From Ottelia alismoides (lineage: Eukaryota; Streptophyta; Magnoliopsida; Alismatales; Hydrocharitaceae), in contig JAZKJV010010537.1 in assembly GCA_037367405.1 (NCBI GenBank), forward strand, positions 124,001 through 188,000: 64,000 nucleotides of DNA, written 5' to 3'. Positions 24,565-35,220 of the stretch are shown here, one piece after another. Both the position numbers and the translations under genes were made by a program. The notes beneath the pieces were generated by a model. The model was not told the DNA's origin and did no database searches. It saw only the letters and a program-made list of their open reading frames with translations. Numbering within the stretch: the stretch's first letter is position 1; the number at the start of each line of letters is the position of its first letter.

Positions 24565-25794
24565 ATGGGGAGGGCACCATGCTGCGACAAGGCGAAGGTG
24601 AAGAGGGGGCCATGGTCACCAGAGGAGGATGCGATTCTCAGGAGCTACATTGAGAAGAATGGCACCGGGAACAACTGGATTGCCTTGCCTCACAAAGCAG
24701 GTCCTCCTCCTCCTCCTCCTCTACATGCCCTTCTTATCCATAGTACATCTTTTAATTTCCAGCTCCATATCCAGCAATACATCTTATTATACGTTATCTT
24801 TCTGGGTATCACGTCGTCTATCCAATAGTTCATAGGCAAAAATTTGCAACCTGTTGGATTCAGCTTGATCTCTAGTGTGAGTCGATCGCCTAACGAGTTC
24901 CAAATTTCTTTTCTTTTCTTTTTGAATAAATTTCACTATCTGGCAAATATCTTCTCTGCAATGTCTTTTCTCCGCTACCCGTTCCTCGTGTTTCAGGTTT
25001 TTCCCTCGGTCAAAACAGACGCCAAATTCTACACGCTTCTTCTACTCCGTTCACACACCGTATTCAAACCACCCAGTTCTGTTTTTGCATTTGAGTCCAT
25101 TGAGATATTTTTTTACCGCGAACCATGGATGAATCTTCTTCTTACATTCGAAATCCATAAAGATCTCACCACGTATCCATATGTGCAGGCCTCAACCGCT
25201 GCGGCAAGAGCTGCCGTCTCCGATGGCTCAATTACCTCCGACCAGACATCAAGCACGGCGGCTTCACCGAAGAAGAAGACACCCTCATATGCACGCTCTA
25301 CACCAGGATAGGAAGCAGGTATTGATCATGGCTTTAAACTTGAATCTCCTTCAGTTAATTTGATTTACCTCGACTAAATATAAATACTATAATTCAGGTG
25401 GTCTGTGATTGCTGGCCAATTGCCCGGAAGAACTGACAATGAAGTGAAGAACTACTGGAACACGAAGCTAAAGAAGAAGCTCTTTGCTCCGAACAGCAAT
25501 CCCACAAGAGCCGAAGTTACACCTTCACCTCATCCTCCCCAGAACACCGCAGCCATCAAACCCGAGCCTGCCTACCCCGTCGGAATGTCGCCTCCACTGG
25601 ACTTCTCCACGGCTTCTTCTTCGCTCTCGTCCGAGGAAGGTGGCGCCGATTTCTTCGGATACTTGGATGCCACGGTGTCTTCCGAGCTCTTGAATTGGTA
25701 CAACTTGGATGATGGCAGTGATATGTGGATTGAAGCTAATGGTGATCGGACGCTGCCTGGTTTCTATCATAGTATCATGAATGAGTACCAATAA
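24565..25794 (+). CDS. R2R3-MYB transcription factor, RAX/MYB36-like
   Basis: Nuclear DNA-binding transcription factor with three exons: 24565-24700, 25189-25318 and 25398-25794 (663 nt, 220 residues). Introns begin GT and end AG. The first is phase 1, splitting a Gly codon, and exon 2 is 130 nt, the positions usual in plant R2R3-MYBs. Residues 1-8 are MGRAPCCD, the common subfamily start. Repeat R2 (about 14-61) carries W16, W38 and W57; R3 (about 67-112) has Ile or Phe in the first Trp position, with W86 and W105. [15 protein letters not shown] ends R3. KHGGF and IGSRWSVIA recall subgroup 14 (RAX1-3, MYB36, MYB68), which acts in axillary meristems and endodermis; this placement is by eye. 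The C-terminal part is only about 100 residues, short for that group, with Pro/Ser-rich then acidic sequence ([11 protein letters not shown]). The frame is intact. Confidence 0.93.
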
Positions 25795-26718
25795 GAGGAG
25801 TGGAGTGTTATATTACATTGTTTTTGGGTGTTTCTAGTAAATGGTGATGGTGGTGTTTTCCCCCTTTTTTTGGAAATAAGTAATAATTGACCATGACCAT
25901 TTAACTTAGTTTCTAGAAATTAACAGTGTTGGATTTATCCTTGGTAAAAAGTCATGCGTTCTTTGATATCTGGATGAGGGTGCAATTCGATATGTATGAA
26001 ATTGAGATCCATTTCTCTTTTTCTGTTGTCTAATCATAAATAAATCTACTGATCACCTTCGCCATCTGTACTAATTAGTAATAAGGAAGTCGCGATAAGA
26101 AATACGGGAAAATAAGGAAACCGTTTAATCCACATATGAAGTAGTCTTGTTAGGTTAATCTGGGGAAAGAAATGGAATAAATTCAATTAAACATAATGGC
26201 TAATGTTGACGTCTGAGTTTCTTAGCAAACGGCAGTTAGAATTAAGGTGGAATTTCTAGAATACAATTTTAATATATTAAAATTGCAATGAAATGCTATA
26301 CACAGGCCCTACACTGTGGGAGAAGAGGAGCAATGGATAGCTACGAAAGCAGAGGTCGTTTATATAATCCTAGACAAAATGATAGATACAAACAGAGATG
26401 GGTCATCTGCCATTTGTAGGGTCATCTAGACCTCGATCGTTAACAATGTCGATGCATATCCGTGATCATGAGGTATATCCATGAGAATATCACGATCAAG
26501 CGCAGCCTAATATTTTTATTTGGTAATAAGCTCTTGTTGAGACAGTAGATCCATGCCATTAAATGCATAAGCGACAACGTGAAAATTTAATAAATCGTGC
26601 AGCAAGAAGCCCCATCGTTTTAGTACGCACTTGAGGTTCTCTTGTGATTATCTTGGCTATGGAAATTACCAAGCTCGAGTACGGTAAGGGCAGAAGGAAT
26701 TTCTGCAGTACGTTGGGG
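25795..26718. other. MYB 3' region and intergenic
   Basis: The first 100-150 bases are probably 3' untranslated sequence (AATAAG-like words near 25875), but no poly(A) signal can be fixed. No other gene is recognised. Confidence 0.45.
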
Positions 26719-26726
26719 ACACTGAG

Positions 26727-26972
26727 GCCGTGTTTGGTTGGAGAATAGGTCTTAGAATAAGGGGTCAATTCTCCTTCCGAAACGGTTCCCAGTGATACGA
26801 TTATTCCCTATTATTACATCTTATTTCACTCTTATTTATATCTTTATCCCACCTTAGCTACATTTATTTCACTTTATTCTCCTTATTCTTATCCTTCAGC
26901 CGAATAGAGAATAGACCCTTATTCCCCTTATTCTCTATCCTTATTCCACTTATTCTCCTACCGAACAAACCC
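26727..26972. mobile_element. MITE with near-perfect 8-bp TSD
   Basis: A 246-bp non-coding element with inverted ends (GCCGTGTTTGGTTGGAGAAT; right end reversed GGGTTTGTTCGGTAGGAGAA) and repeated AGAATAAGG words. Flanking 8-mers ACACTGAG (26719-26726) and ACAGTGAG (26973-26980) differ at one base. The 8-bp duplication suggests hAT, although GTGTTTGG ends also occur in PIF/Harbinger elements. Confidence 0.65.
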
Positions 26973-26980
26973 ACAGTGAG

Positions 26981-27815
26981 AGACGAAAGCTAGGGGATTA
27001 TTGCCTTGCGACAACTCGCAGCAGGGGATCCGAAGCCTTTTGTTTCTACGAGGAGAGCAGTAGATAAAAAGGATGATGGTCTAAGTGCTGGGATTAAAAA
27101 TAAATCCAACTTCTGCTAGAGCTCCACGACGGCTTATTCGGGTCCTCGTCTGTGAAATAATCCATTTTTAGTACAAATAAATATCTATATGTGGGGAGAA
27201 GATACAGGAGGTTCGATCTGTAATCAAAGTCCTTGGCTGTCACCGTAGAGAGAGGATTCAATGGGTTCAATAATGTGATGAGAGTCCACGCACGAGGAGA
27301 GTCGAAAGATGGCTGCAAATCACTGGCTGCTGCACTGCAGTTCAGGCGAGCTGTCACGAAATTTGCGTGGGGGCTTTCTTCAAACACGAAGAAAACGATT
27401 GGCCGAAAAGAAAATTATTTTATTTATTTATTTATAAAGTTGGGTCTCCAGACATAACAAAATGCAGAAGATTCTCCTTCATCTCCTTTTGACTGTCACG
27501 ATGTTCGGGTGCCTTCCTTCTGTCCCCGGTATTTATTTATTTATTTATTCTGACGAAGGTAAAAGTTGTATTCTCCTAAATCTTGATCGAACGAGACGTT
27601 TGAGGATGAGATCTACGTTGAATAGGAGAAAACAAATTTAAAAAGTCAACATTCTGATTTTTCTGTGTGAATTCCACAGGAATCTCCTAAAGTTTGAGGT
27701 AAGTATGGTTTCTATAAAAAAAAAGGTATATTATTATGGATTGTAGAATTTATTATTTTCATCCAAATGGTAAGTTTTTTCTTCTGAATATAATTATTTT
27801 GATTCAAAAATTTAA
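26981..27815. other. Intergenic, weak frames only
   Basis: A 97-codon frame on the minus strand (27094-27387) and a 74-codon frame on the plus strand overlap here. Neither resembles a known protein. Short (TTTA)n tracts occur at about 27418-27433 and 27530-27551. Confidence 0.45.
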
Positions 27816-27818
27816 GGA

Positions 27819-28037
27819 AATTTATTACGTGTGTTCTTCTTCACTTCTGCAATATCAATTATGCCCCTCCTTTAATTGTAATATCAGTTGTGCTTCTGAT
27901 TTTTTTTACAGAATTCACAATTTTAACTTTTTGTATATTTACCTTGACGGAAGGTGTTAAGGGCATAACTGTTAATTTGATAAGAATGGGCACAATTGAT
28001 ATTGTAAAACTTAAGAAGGCACATGCGATAAAAACCC
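27819..28037. mobile_element. Diverged MITE, family C
   Basis: Non-coding inverted-repeat sequence with the words TGCAATATCAATTATGCCCC and, inverted, GGGCACAATTGATATTGTA. It shares these features with the well-preserved copy at 30782-31044. The ends are worn and no TSD is evident. Confidence 0.55.
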
Positions 28038-28039
28038 AG

Positions 28040-28723
28040 GTTCTAATAACTAATTCCCGGTCAATTATTTTTTGCTGTAATATGTCTCATTAAAACCTTT
28101 GAGATATGCGATTATGTGTTGTAACGGTGACGTGTACCTAATCGAATATTGTTCATTATAATTTTAATTGTTTTTCGTCTCCATGAAAAATAAGTGATCT
28201 TGGCGAAATTCCAAACCTTACATTTTTACCAGATTCTTTTTTGATGTTTGCCCAAACTTCGAGACCATTTTTGTAGTTTACCTGTTTAAAAGTAAAAAAT
28301 AATATATTTGAAGGTAAGTTTCTTTTAAAAAAAATTGGCATACATTTTGAGTAAGTATCTCATAGTCAGATATATAGATCTTTGGGTACTCTTCCGACAA
28401 AGATGAAGGATCTTTAATAGTTTTCGTTACAATGGAGGTTTTTGTGTTAAAGGCACATAGCAATCGTATGTCCACAAACCAACTCTCGCTTACACGAATC
28501 GATGATGTAGCTTAGTGAGTCAAACTTATAGTAATCATTCATCAATGTATGACCCGGATTATCGAATGATCAAACAATCAAAATTAACTTACACGTGGTA
28601 CATAGTCGACATATATAAAAGGTGTCTAATCAATTATGTGTCAAGAAGATCCTATTTAGCAAAAAGATAGATAGTTCTCGCTCATTGTTAGACAATTACT
28701 TATTCGCAAATCTCAAGTATGGA
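28040..28723. other. Intergenic, nothing recognised
   Basis: AT-rich sequence without credible coding frames or paired repeats. Confidence 0.5.
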
Positions 28724-29079
28724 TAATATTTTGGGTTATTTACACCTATAACTTTGGGTAATTCTGTAATTACAATCATAACCCCACGTAATCGTGAATT
28801 ACACCAGGAACCCCGAATAATGCTTAACCCTTACATGGCATGACCATGTGTTAGCACCCATCCATTTTTCTGTTAACTTTGACGGAATCCGTCAAATGTG
28901 GATCGTTTTTACCCTTTAGGTTCGGGATAATTATAAATGATGCCACTTCCCTTCTTTCTCTTCTTCTCCCTTCTCTTCCATAGGAACCCATCACCGTAAG
29001 GGAGGAGGAGGGTGATGGCGAAGGAGGAGGAGGAGGTCGGGGTAGCCGCCTCGCGGGCTAATGCCACTGCCTGTTGTTT

Positions 29080-30045
29080 TGCGCGGGCATCCAGTACAAG
29101 GAGATCCAGTGGATGGGGGAGAGCTTCACCATGCGCCACTTCTTCGGAGACATCGAGCCCCTCGTGCCGGAGATATCTCTGCTCTTGTCGCTCGCGCACC
29201 CGAACGTGATGCACTTCATGTGCTCCTTCTCCGATGAGGAGAGGAAGGAGTGCTTCCTCGTGATGGATCTCATGACCATGGACCTTGGTACGTAATTGCG
29301 TGAGGGAGATCAACATCCCACGCCACAAATCCCATTCCCGTTGCGGTTGCGGTCGACATAATGCTCAGATCGCGCGTCACATGGAGTATCTCCATTCTAG
29401 GAAGATCTACCATGGGAATTTGAATCCTTCCAACATCGAGGCAGAGGAGCTTTAGTTCAGATGGGTACCTCCAGGTGAAGATCATCGGCTTTGGACGACT
29501 AATGAGGATCGTCGGCAACGCTGCCGACAATCAACCTGCGGGGATATGGTACGCGCTCGAAGTGTTTATGGATGAACAACGTGCGAATCCAGGTACACTG
29601 ATAAGGCAGACATGTACAGCTTCACCATGATATGCTTCGAGCTGCTTACCAGAAAGGTGCCGTTCGTAGACGGACATATGTAGGGGGAGAAGGTGAGCAG
29701 AAATGTGAGGTCCGATGAGAGGTCATTGTTCCCATTCATGTTGCCCAAGTACCTCACCGGCCTCACCAAGAGGTGTTGGTGGGCTGATCCGGCGCAATGC
29801 CCAATTTCACTTCGATTTGTCGCATCTTGCTCTACATCAAACGCTTCTTGCTGCTAAATTCCATTCACAGCCAACCCGATCCCCCGATCCCGATTGTCGG
29901 TTACTACGAATTGGAAGCCAGCTTCTACAAGAAGTTCACTACCGATGGGTTGTCGACCGTCAAGCAAGTCACATTCCAGTTGTTTGCTTTCAGGGTCAGG
30001 GAGAGGGAGAAGATCATCCTCAGTTACAAGGATAGGAGCTCGTAG
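29080..30045 (+). pseudogene. Captured plant protein-kinase pseudogene
   Basis: Reading across frames gives a recognisable kinase. YKEIQWMGESFTMRHFFGDI is the N-lobe, followed by PEISLLLSLAHPNVMHFMCS and KECFLVMDLM. EYLHSRKIYHGNLNPSNI is the catalytic loop, in which the usual HRD and N positions read HGN and N. VKIIGFG stands at the DFG site. Then come KADMYSFTMICFELLTRKVPF, LPKYLTGLTKRCWWADPAQC and CRILLYIKRFLLLNS, then a C-terminal tail (LFAFRVREREKI). The order and the GFG variant recall plant kinases with an N-terminal DUF1221 region; that assignment is from memory of the family. Frameshifts fall near 29290, 29440, 29590 and 29790, with stops such as the TAG near 29680. No introns are apparent across about 950 bp, so the source was either one long exon or a processed copy. 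Confidence 0.8.
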
Positions 30046-30294
30046 TTCGGAAGCAAGGGGACTCGCTCTATGGGGACAACAACCTGCTCCTACTCCCAGA
30101 CGATCCTATCCTCTCATCTACTCGATCGCCCCCACGACCGTCCTCTAAATATACCAAGAAATTACAGTTGAAGAAGTTTTTAAATGGAAGATTCATCAGA
30201 CAACCAGGTGATATCCACAGAATTATAAGCTTATGCAACAAGTTAGAGAGATATATATTTGAACAACCACATATTTTAATGGAATTATAGCCGT

Positions 30295-30545
30295 TGGAGG
30301 AGGAATAAGGGGAGGTGTTGTGCTGGAGGAGGAAGAAGGGGAGGGGGAGGCAGTCAATGGGGGTGGCGCAAGCTGGAGGAGAAAGAAGGGGAGGGGAGTT
30401 GGTCGGCGGGGGGAGGGTGTTGGGGAGGAGGTGGAGGGCGGAGGGTAGCAACCTGGAGGAGGAGGGCGGTAGCCTGGAGGAGGAGGGAGGAGGGCAGAGG
30501 CAGAGTGCTGGAAGGAGGAGGTGGAGGGGTGGGAGGGAGGGCATC
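30295..30545. repeat. GGA-rich low-complexity block
   Basis: Purine-rich repeats of the type GGAGGAGG(A/G)(A/G)GAAGGGGAGGG lie inside the Pack-MULE. The frames they create on both strands are simple-sequence artefacts. Confidence 0.8.
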
Positions 30546-30781
30546 GAGCGTTGGAAAGAAGGGAGTTTTTAATTTGTTTTGAAATTTTTTAATAGTCGTT
30601 GGATAGAACATGGGTTAGATTAATCCGATGGTATGGTTGAGTTAGGAGAAAACTAACAGAGGGTTATGGGTGTGAGACAGAGTGATATCCGAGGTTTCTT
30701 ATGTAATTCACGATTACGCAGGGTTATGATTGTAATTATGAAATTACTCAGGGTCATTGGTGTAAATATCCCTAATATTTT

Positions 30782-31044
30782 GTGTTTTTATCAGTTGTGC
30801 CCCTCTGAGATATTGCAATTTCAGTTATGCCCTTCCCTTTGTTAAAATATCAGTTTTGCCCCTACCTTCTTGCAAAATTCACAGTTCTGCCCTTTTGTAA
30901 TATCAGTTATGCCCCTAAGTTACCTTAACAGAAGGGCGCAACTGTGAGTTTTGCAAGAATGTAGGGGCATAAATGATATTCCAAAAAAGGGAGGGGCATA
31001 ACTGAAGTTTCAATATCTCAGAGGGGCACAACTGGTAAAAACCC
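30782..31044. mobile_element. MITE, family C, abutting the Pack-MULE
   Basis: A 263-bp foldback element. The left end is GTGTTTTTATCAGTTGTGCC and the right end reversed is GGGTTTTTACCAGTTGTGCC, with further pairing through CCTCTGAGATATTG. It is flanked by the 9-mer TAATATTTT at 30773-30781 and 31045-31053. The left 9-mer is the same copy that serves as the right duplication of the Pack-MULE. The 9-bp duplication points to Mutator-type transposition. Confidence 0.85.
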
Positions 31045-31053
31045 TAATATTTT

Positions 31054-31475
31054 TCCTCCTGCTTACTTGTATCTCCTTTTGGGAGTATTTTAGTGATAGG
31101 TTGTATAGGAACTGGACTGTAATATTTGATCAATGCCAAATGACAAACTCCTGACTATCAATAGTTGAGTTATCGATGTAGATGTTACATAGTTAGTTCT
31201 CATCTTCGAGTTTTAAAGGCTAAAAGTGTAATAGAAATATCCATCAATAAAAGGATCACCTTAAGATGATCTTCTCATAACTATAGCGATGAATCAAATC
31301 AGATGACTCTATTTTCAATACCGTTGACTTGCTCCTACGCAATCAAGATCGAAAAGATTGAAAAAATCAGTCATTCACAACCATTAGTGAAGATCATTTT
31401 AGAAATTTAATGGGTATGTGTCGAACGAGGGATACCAGTCCGATGTCCTAACAAGAGGCTAGGACACACAGACAT
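31054..31475. other. Intergenic, nothing recognised
   Basis: No gene or repeat partner seen. It would be continuous with sequence left of 28724 once the two adjacent elements are set aside. Confidence 0.5.
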
Positions 31476-34400
31476 TGCGACGACCAATCCTCGATTAAAC
31501 AACAATTAACTCACAAATAGATGTGTATATCACAGTGTGTATGTGAGTCAAAATTTATTATAACTGTATAGATGCAAGTATAGAAGACTGTCAAACACTG
31601 AGAGCAAACGGGATAGATGTTTACTATTAATCATCATTGCTAATTAATGAGGATTTTTAGTTTTTATGTTTTGCTTATTTTTATTCTTTTTTATAAATTT
31701 TTGATATTTGTATGGGTTTTATTTATATTTAGATTTTTAGGACATTAAAAGTTTTATATTTTTATATGTTTCTGATTTTAAATTTTTAATTATTTCCAAT
31801 TTTGCAATTTTTAAGGTCTTTTTATTTTCTAAACTAGTTAAGTAGTTCATATAAACAAAATGGTTAAAATATTCTTTTTAGATTTTTGCAAATAAGTCAA
31901 ACAAAGTTAAAATAAATAAAATAATATGGTTTTATGTTTTTAATATTTTCCCATTTTTTAGAGATTTTTATGGTAAATTTATATTTTTTATAGATTTTTA
32001 AAGTAACAAAAACACAAAATAATGAAAATTGGAAATTTAGAAATTTCTATAGGGTTTTCAAAATATGTACTGGCCCAAAATAAACTGTAGAATATTTTTT
32101 ACATAAATTATACAAAATAAAGAAAATAAGACATTTAAACAAATATTTTTGGATTTTTTTTAGTATTTTTTATGACTTTTATAAGGTTATAGGGTTTTTA
32201 GATGTTTAGGTTTTTATTTTATACTATTTAATTTTTTTTAGATATGTGATGAAATATGTATAATATAATTAATATATTTTTGGGAAATTTTTGGATAGAT
32301 ATTTTAATTTTTATAGATTTTATAAGTCAAAACAATTAAATAAGCAAAGTTTTGTATTTTTAAAAATAGGAAAATCAAGTTAAATACCAAATCAAAAATA
32401 TATATGATATATTAAGGTTCCATGAATTTAAGCTAATATTCCTATAATTTTTGGAACAATATAAGTAATTAATAAAAATACAACACACAAAATAATTTAA
32501 ATAAGCAAAACATGACCTGATTACAATTTCTAGAAATATTGAAGGCATTTGTTAATAGATACACAAAATCCAGGGGCTGAATGCGTAAACTATCCAATCT
32601 AAAACATTTTACAATATGTTAGGGTTCAAAATGCAATTTAAAAAAGTTTGAGGTCCAACATGAAAAATACACCAAAGTTATTATGACATTTCATAGTTTC
32701 AGGACTAAACATAAAACAAAAGAGGTGTGGGGAGGCAGTTGCAATTCGAAGATCATGTATGATGTGCATGCAGCAGGAGTGGACGACCAAATGCATTTCA
32801 CTTACGCGATGAGCAGTCCAGATCAGAAACACCCTTCACCTCACTTCAACAGCCACGATTAGATATGGCACTTTGGATGCATTAGACAGTGGAGAGGAGG
32901 CTTAAAAGAACAAGGAGGAACTCTGTGTTTGGAGCTCCTTCGATCGACGCTATCTCCTCCCTCTGTTCACCTATCGAGCTCAAAGATGGTGCAAAAGTTT
33001 CCTGAGGCTCCTCCTCATCAGCTATTAATGTTAAGAAGATCCAGGCCTTATCGGAGGAGGTATGGAACTCGAGGAAGAATAGAGCATCTGGAGCTTGAAG
33101 ACCATGTTCGAATCCACACAATATGGGATATTAGTGACTCGATACCTGCATGGCTAGAAAGAGGGCTCGAGGGCAAAGCTCTTGACCACTTATTTGAGTG
33201 AAAACATGGGAAATGGAGGAAACGAAGGTCTCCGATGTGCGACGGTGGAAGGAAATATGTGGGCTCGATCTTTGCAAGATCGAGATGATTCAGTGGGTCG
33301 AGATGATGGAGAAATGTATGGAGAAGATGATGGTGTGATTAGGGGATCGAAACAAGGTTGTGTCCACAGTGAATAGAGGCTAGAGCCTAGAGCTCCAGCA
33401 TACTTGGATTTTTTGGATTTAATCTAAACAAGATGAAATGATTGGAAATAAAGTGTGAGGCTACTCTAAGTATTCAAATGCGAACGTAAATAACTAAATA
33501 AACTATGCCTTGACAAGTAGAAACCTAGAAGCTACCTTCACTAGAGTGGAGCTCTGATGACAATGAATCTCGTCTGGATGATATTCTCCTCACCGCAAAA
33601 AAAGTGGACACACCTCCTGTCACAAGGGTAGGTGGCACTCCAGTAGGGTTTCCTGGGATCATAATGGAGGAAGACAGATTAGGGTCTGCTGGAGACAAAG
33701 ATCAGAACTTTATAGTAGAGACCATGAGGGTGTTTTGACTTAGGCTTTGTGATCGAATCGATGGATGTTAGTCGACGCTAGGGTTATTGCGTAATAGATG
33801 GTTGTCGTGTGAAAACATTTCATGAAGGAATCGGGCCGAAAGGAACATCATACATGTGGCAAAAATTGGCGAAAACGAACAGCCGACCAGCTCTGACAGC
33901 CTAAGGGTATGAGGGTCGTTGACCGGGGGTCAACAATCCCTGCCTCCTGATTGGGTCACGCCAGCAGCTACAGGAAAATTAGAATTAGAAGACAGAGATA
34001 ATGCAAAATATAATAGAAGACGGTTTTATTTTTAAAAAATCAAAACATAGAAATTTTTTTATTTTAACTATATTTTAGTGATTTTTATTTATTTTTATCA
34101 ACTTATTTTGTAGGTATTATTATTTATATATTATTTTATATGTATCTATACCTATATTATTGTGTATTTACATTTTTATTTGTTATTCTTATAGAAAATA
34201 CCATATTTAAATAATTTATTTGTTCAGAACACTACTTATTATATATTTACATATTTATTTACTATTTTTATTATTTTATTTCTCTATATAAGTAAATACA
34301 TTTATGTACAATATAGGTGTATTATACCTATATATTAGGGTTTATTATTTCTTTTTATTTATTTTTGTATGGTTTTAATTTTTATTTATATTTTTTATGG

Positions 34401-35132
34401 GTGTTAAATAATATTTATAATAAAATAAAAATATAAGGAGGCCTTGAAATATAAAATAAAGTATATTGGCTTATTGTATCGACAAACAAGTATCATAGAA
34501 CCCCAATTAGACGGTTTTTGCATGTTAACTCTATTTTACATAAAACTACCTTCATTTTAAAGATAATTAAATTTCAAATATAATGGAGGTGAGTTTGATT
34601 CGTTTTGAGTTCATATGGAGAAAATATTGATAGATGAATTTTTCTTTGCGACTTTTTCAACTGAGTATACAGAGTGGCATGCACATGATTTGTTTTTGCT
34701 AATAATTTTATTTTTTTCTATACATTATTATGTACAAGTTTGGTGTTGAACACGTCTTTACTCTGAGTGTTAATGATGATAAATAAAATACTTGACCTAT
34801 GTATACAGTACTTGCATTTAGATATTTTTAGGGTTTTCTTGATATGTTTGTACATATCTCACTCTATCTCCCCTTACTCTATTCCCTATCGACCTAGTCA
34901 ATACTTGACTTGGTCTCGGGATTCAGGGTCAATCAATATCATAGATACTTCCTTTATTTACCATTTCTTTCTTTTATTATTTTATTTTGGGTTTAAATAC
35001 AAGTATTTATGCACTATTTACACAATAATATTATGATATTAATCCATCCAAGTTAATGATATTTACATGTATTTTACTAGAGATTTTCAATAAATATAAA
35101 AAAAATAAAGATGAATGAATGAGAATTCATCA
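31476..35132 (-). mobile_element. Solo LTR of gypsy-type family 2
   Basis: A 3657-bp block starting TGCGACGACC and ending GAATTCATCA, which matches the LTR at 53487-57223 in order: left ends with AACAATTAAC and AAAATTTATTATAACT, then AT-rich DNA, then right ends with the CTCCCCYTACT and ATTYCYTRTCGACCTA blocks. On the minus strand it begins TGATGAATTC, like the family 1 LTRs. There is no primer site or polypurine tract at either edge and no matching 5-mers (GACAT and ATATG), so it is taken as an old solo LTR. No gene inside. Confidence 0.6.
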
Positions 35133-35220
35133 ATATGTATCTTCATTAAGTTGGCATGTGTCATAACTATTATATGCCAGCACTACAACAAATAAGATAT
35201 TTGTAAATGGGTATTAACAA

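Larger units (their letters stand above)
28733..30772 (+). mobile_element. Pack-MULE carrying a captured kinase gene
   Basis: A 2040-bp Mutator-type element. The terminal inverted repeats are about 87 bp (28733-28820 and 30686-30772), starting GGGTTATTTACACC and GGGATATTTACACC and sharing TAATTACAATCATAACCC and CGTAATCGTGAATTAC. The 9-mer TAATATTTT flanks it at 28724-28732 and 30773-30781. Inside are no transposase sequences but a broken protein-kinase gene (about 29080-30045) and a GGA-rich block. Long inverted repeats, a 9-bp duplication and foreign gene sequence together define a Pack-MULE. Confidence 0.88.

Noticed and set aside
30068..30611. 158-codon and overlapping frames in the Pack-MULE
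   Set aside because: Simple GGA-rich sequence; the real coding signal is the kinase relic upstream of it.
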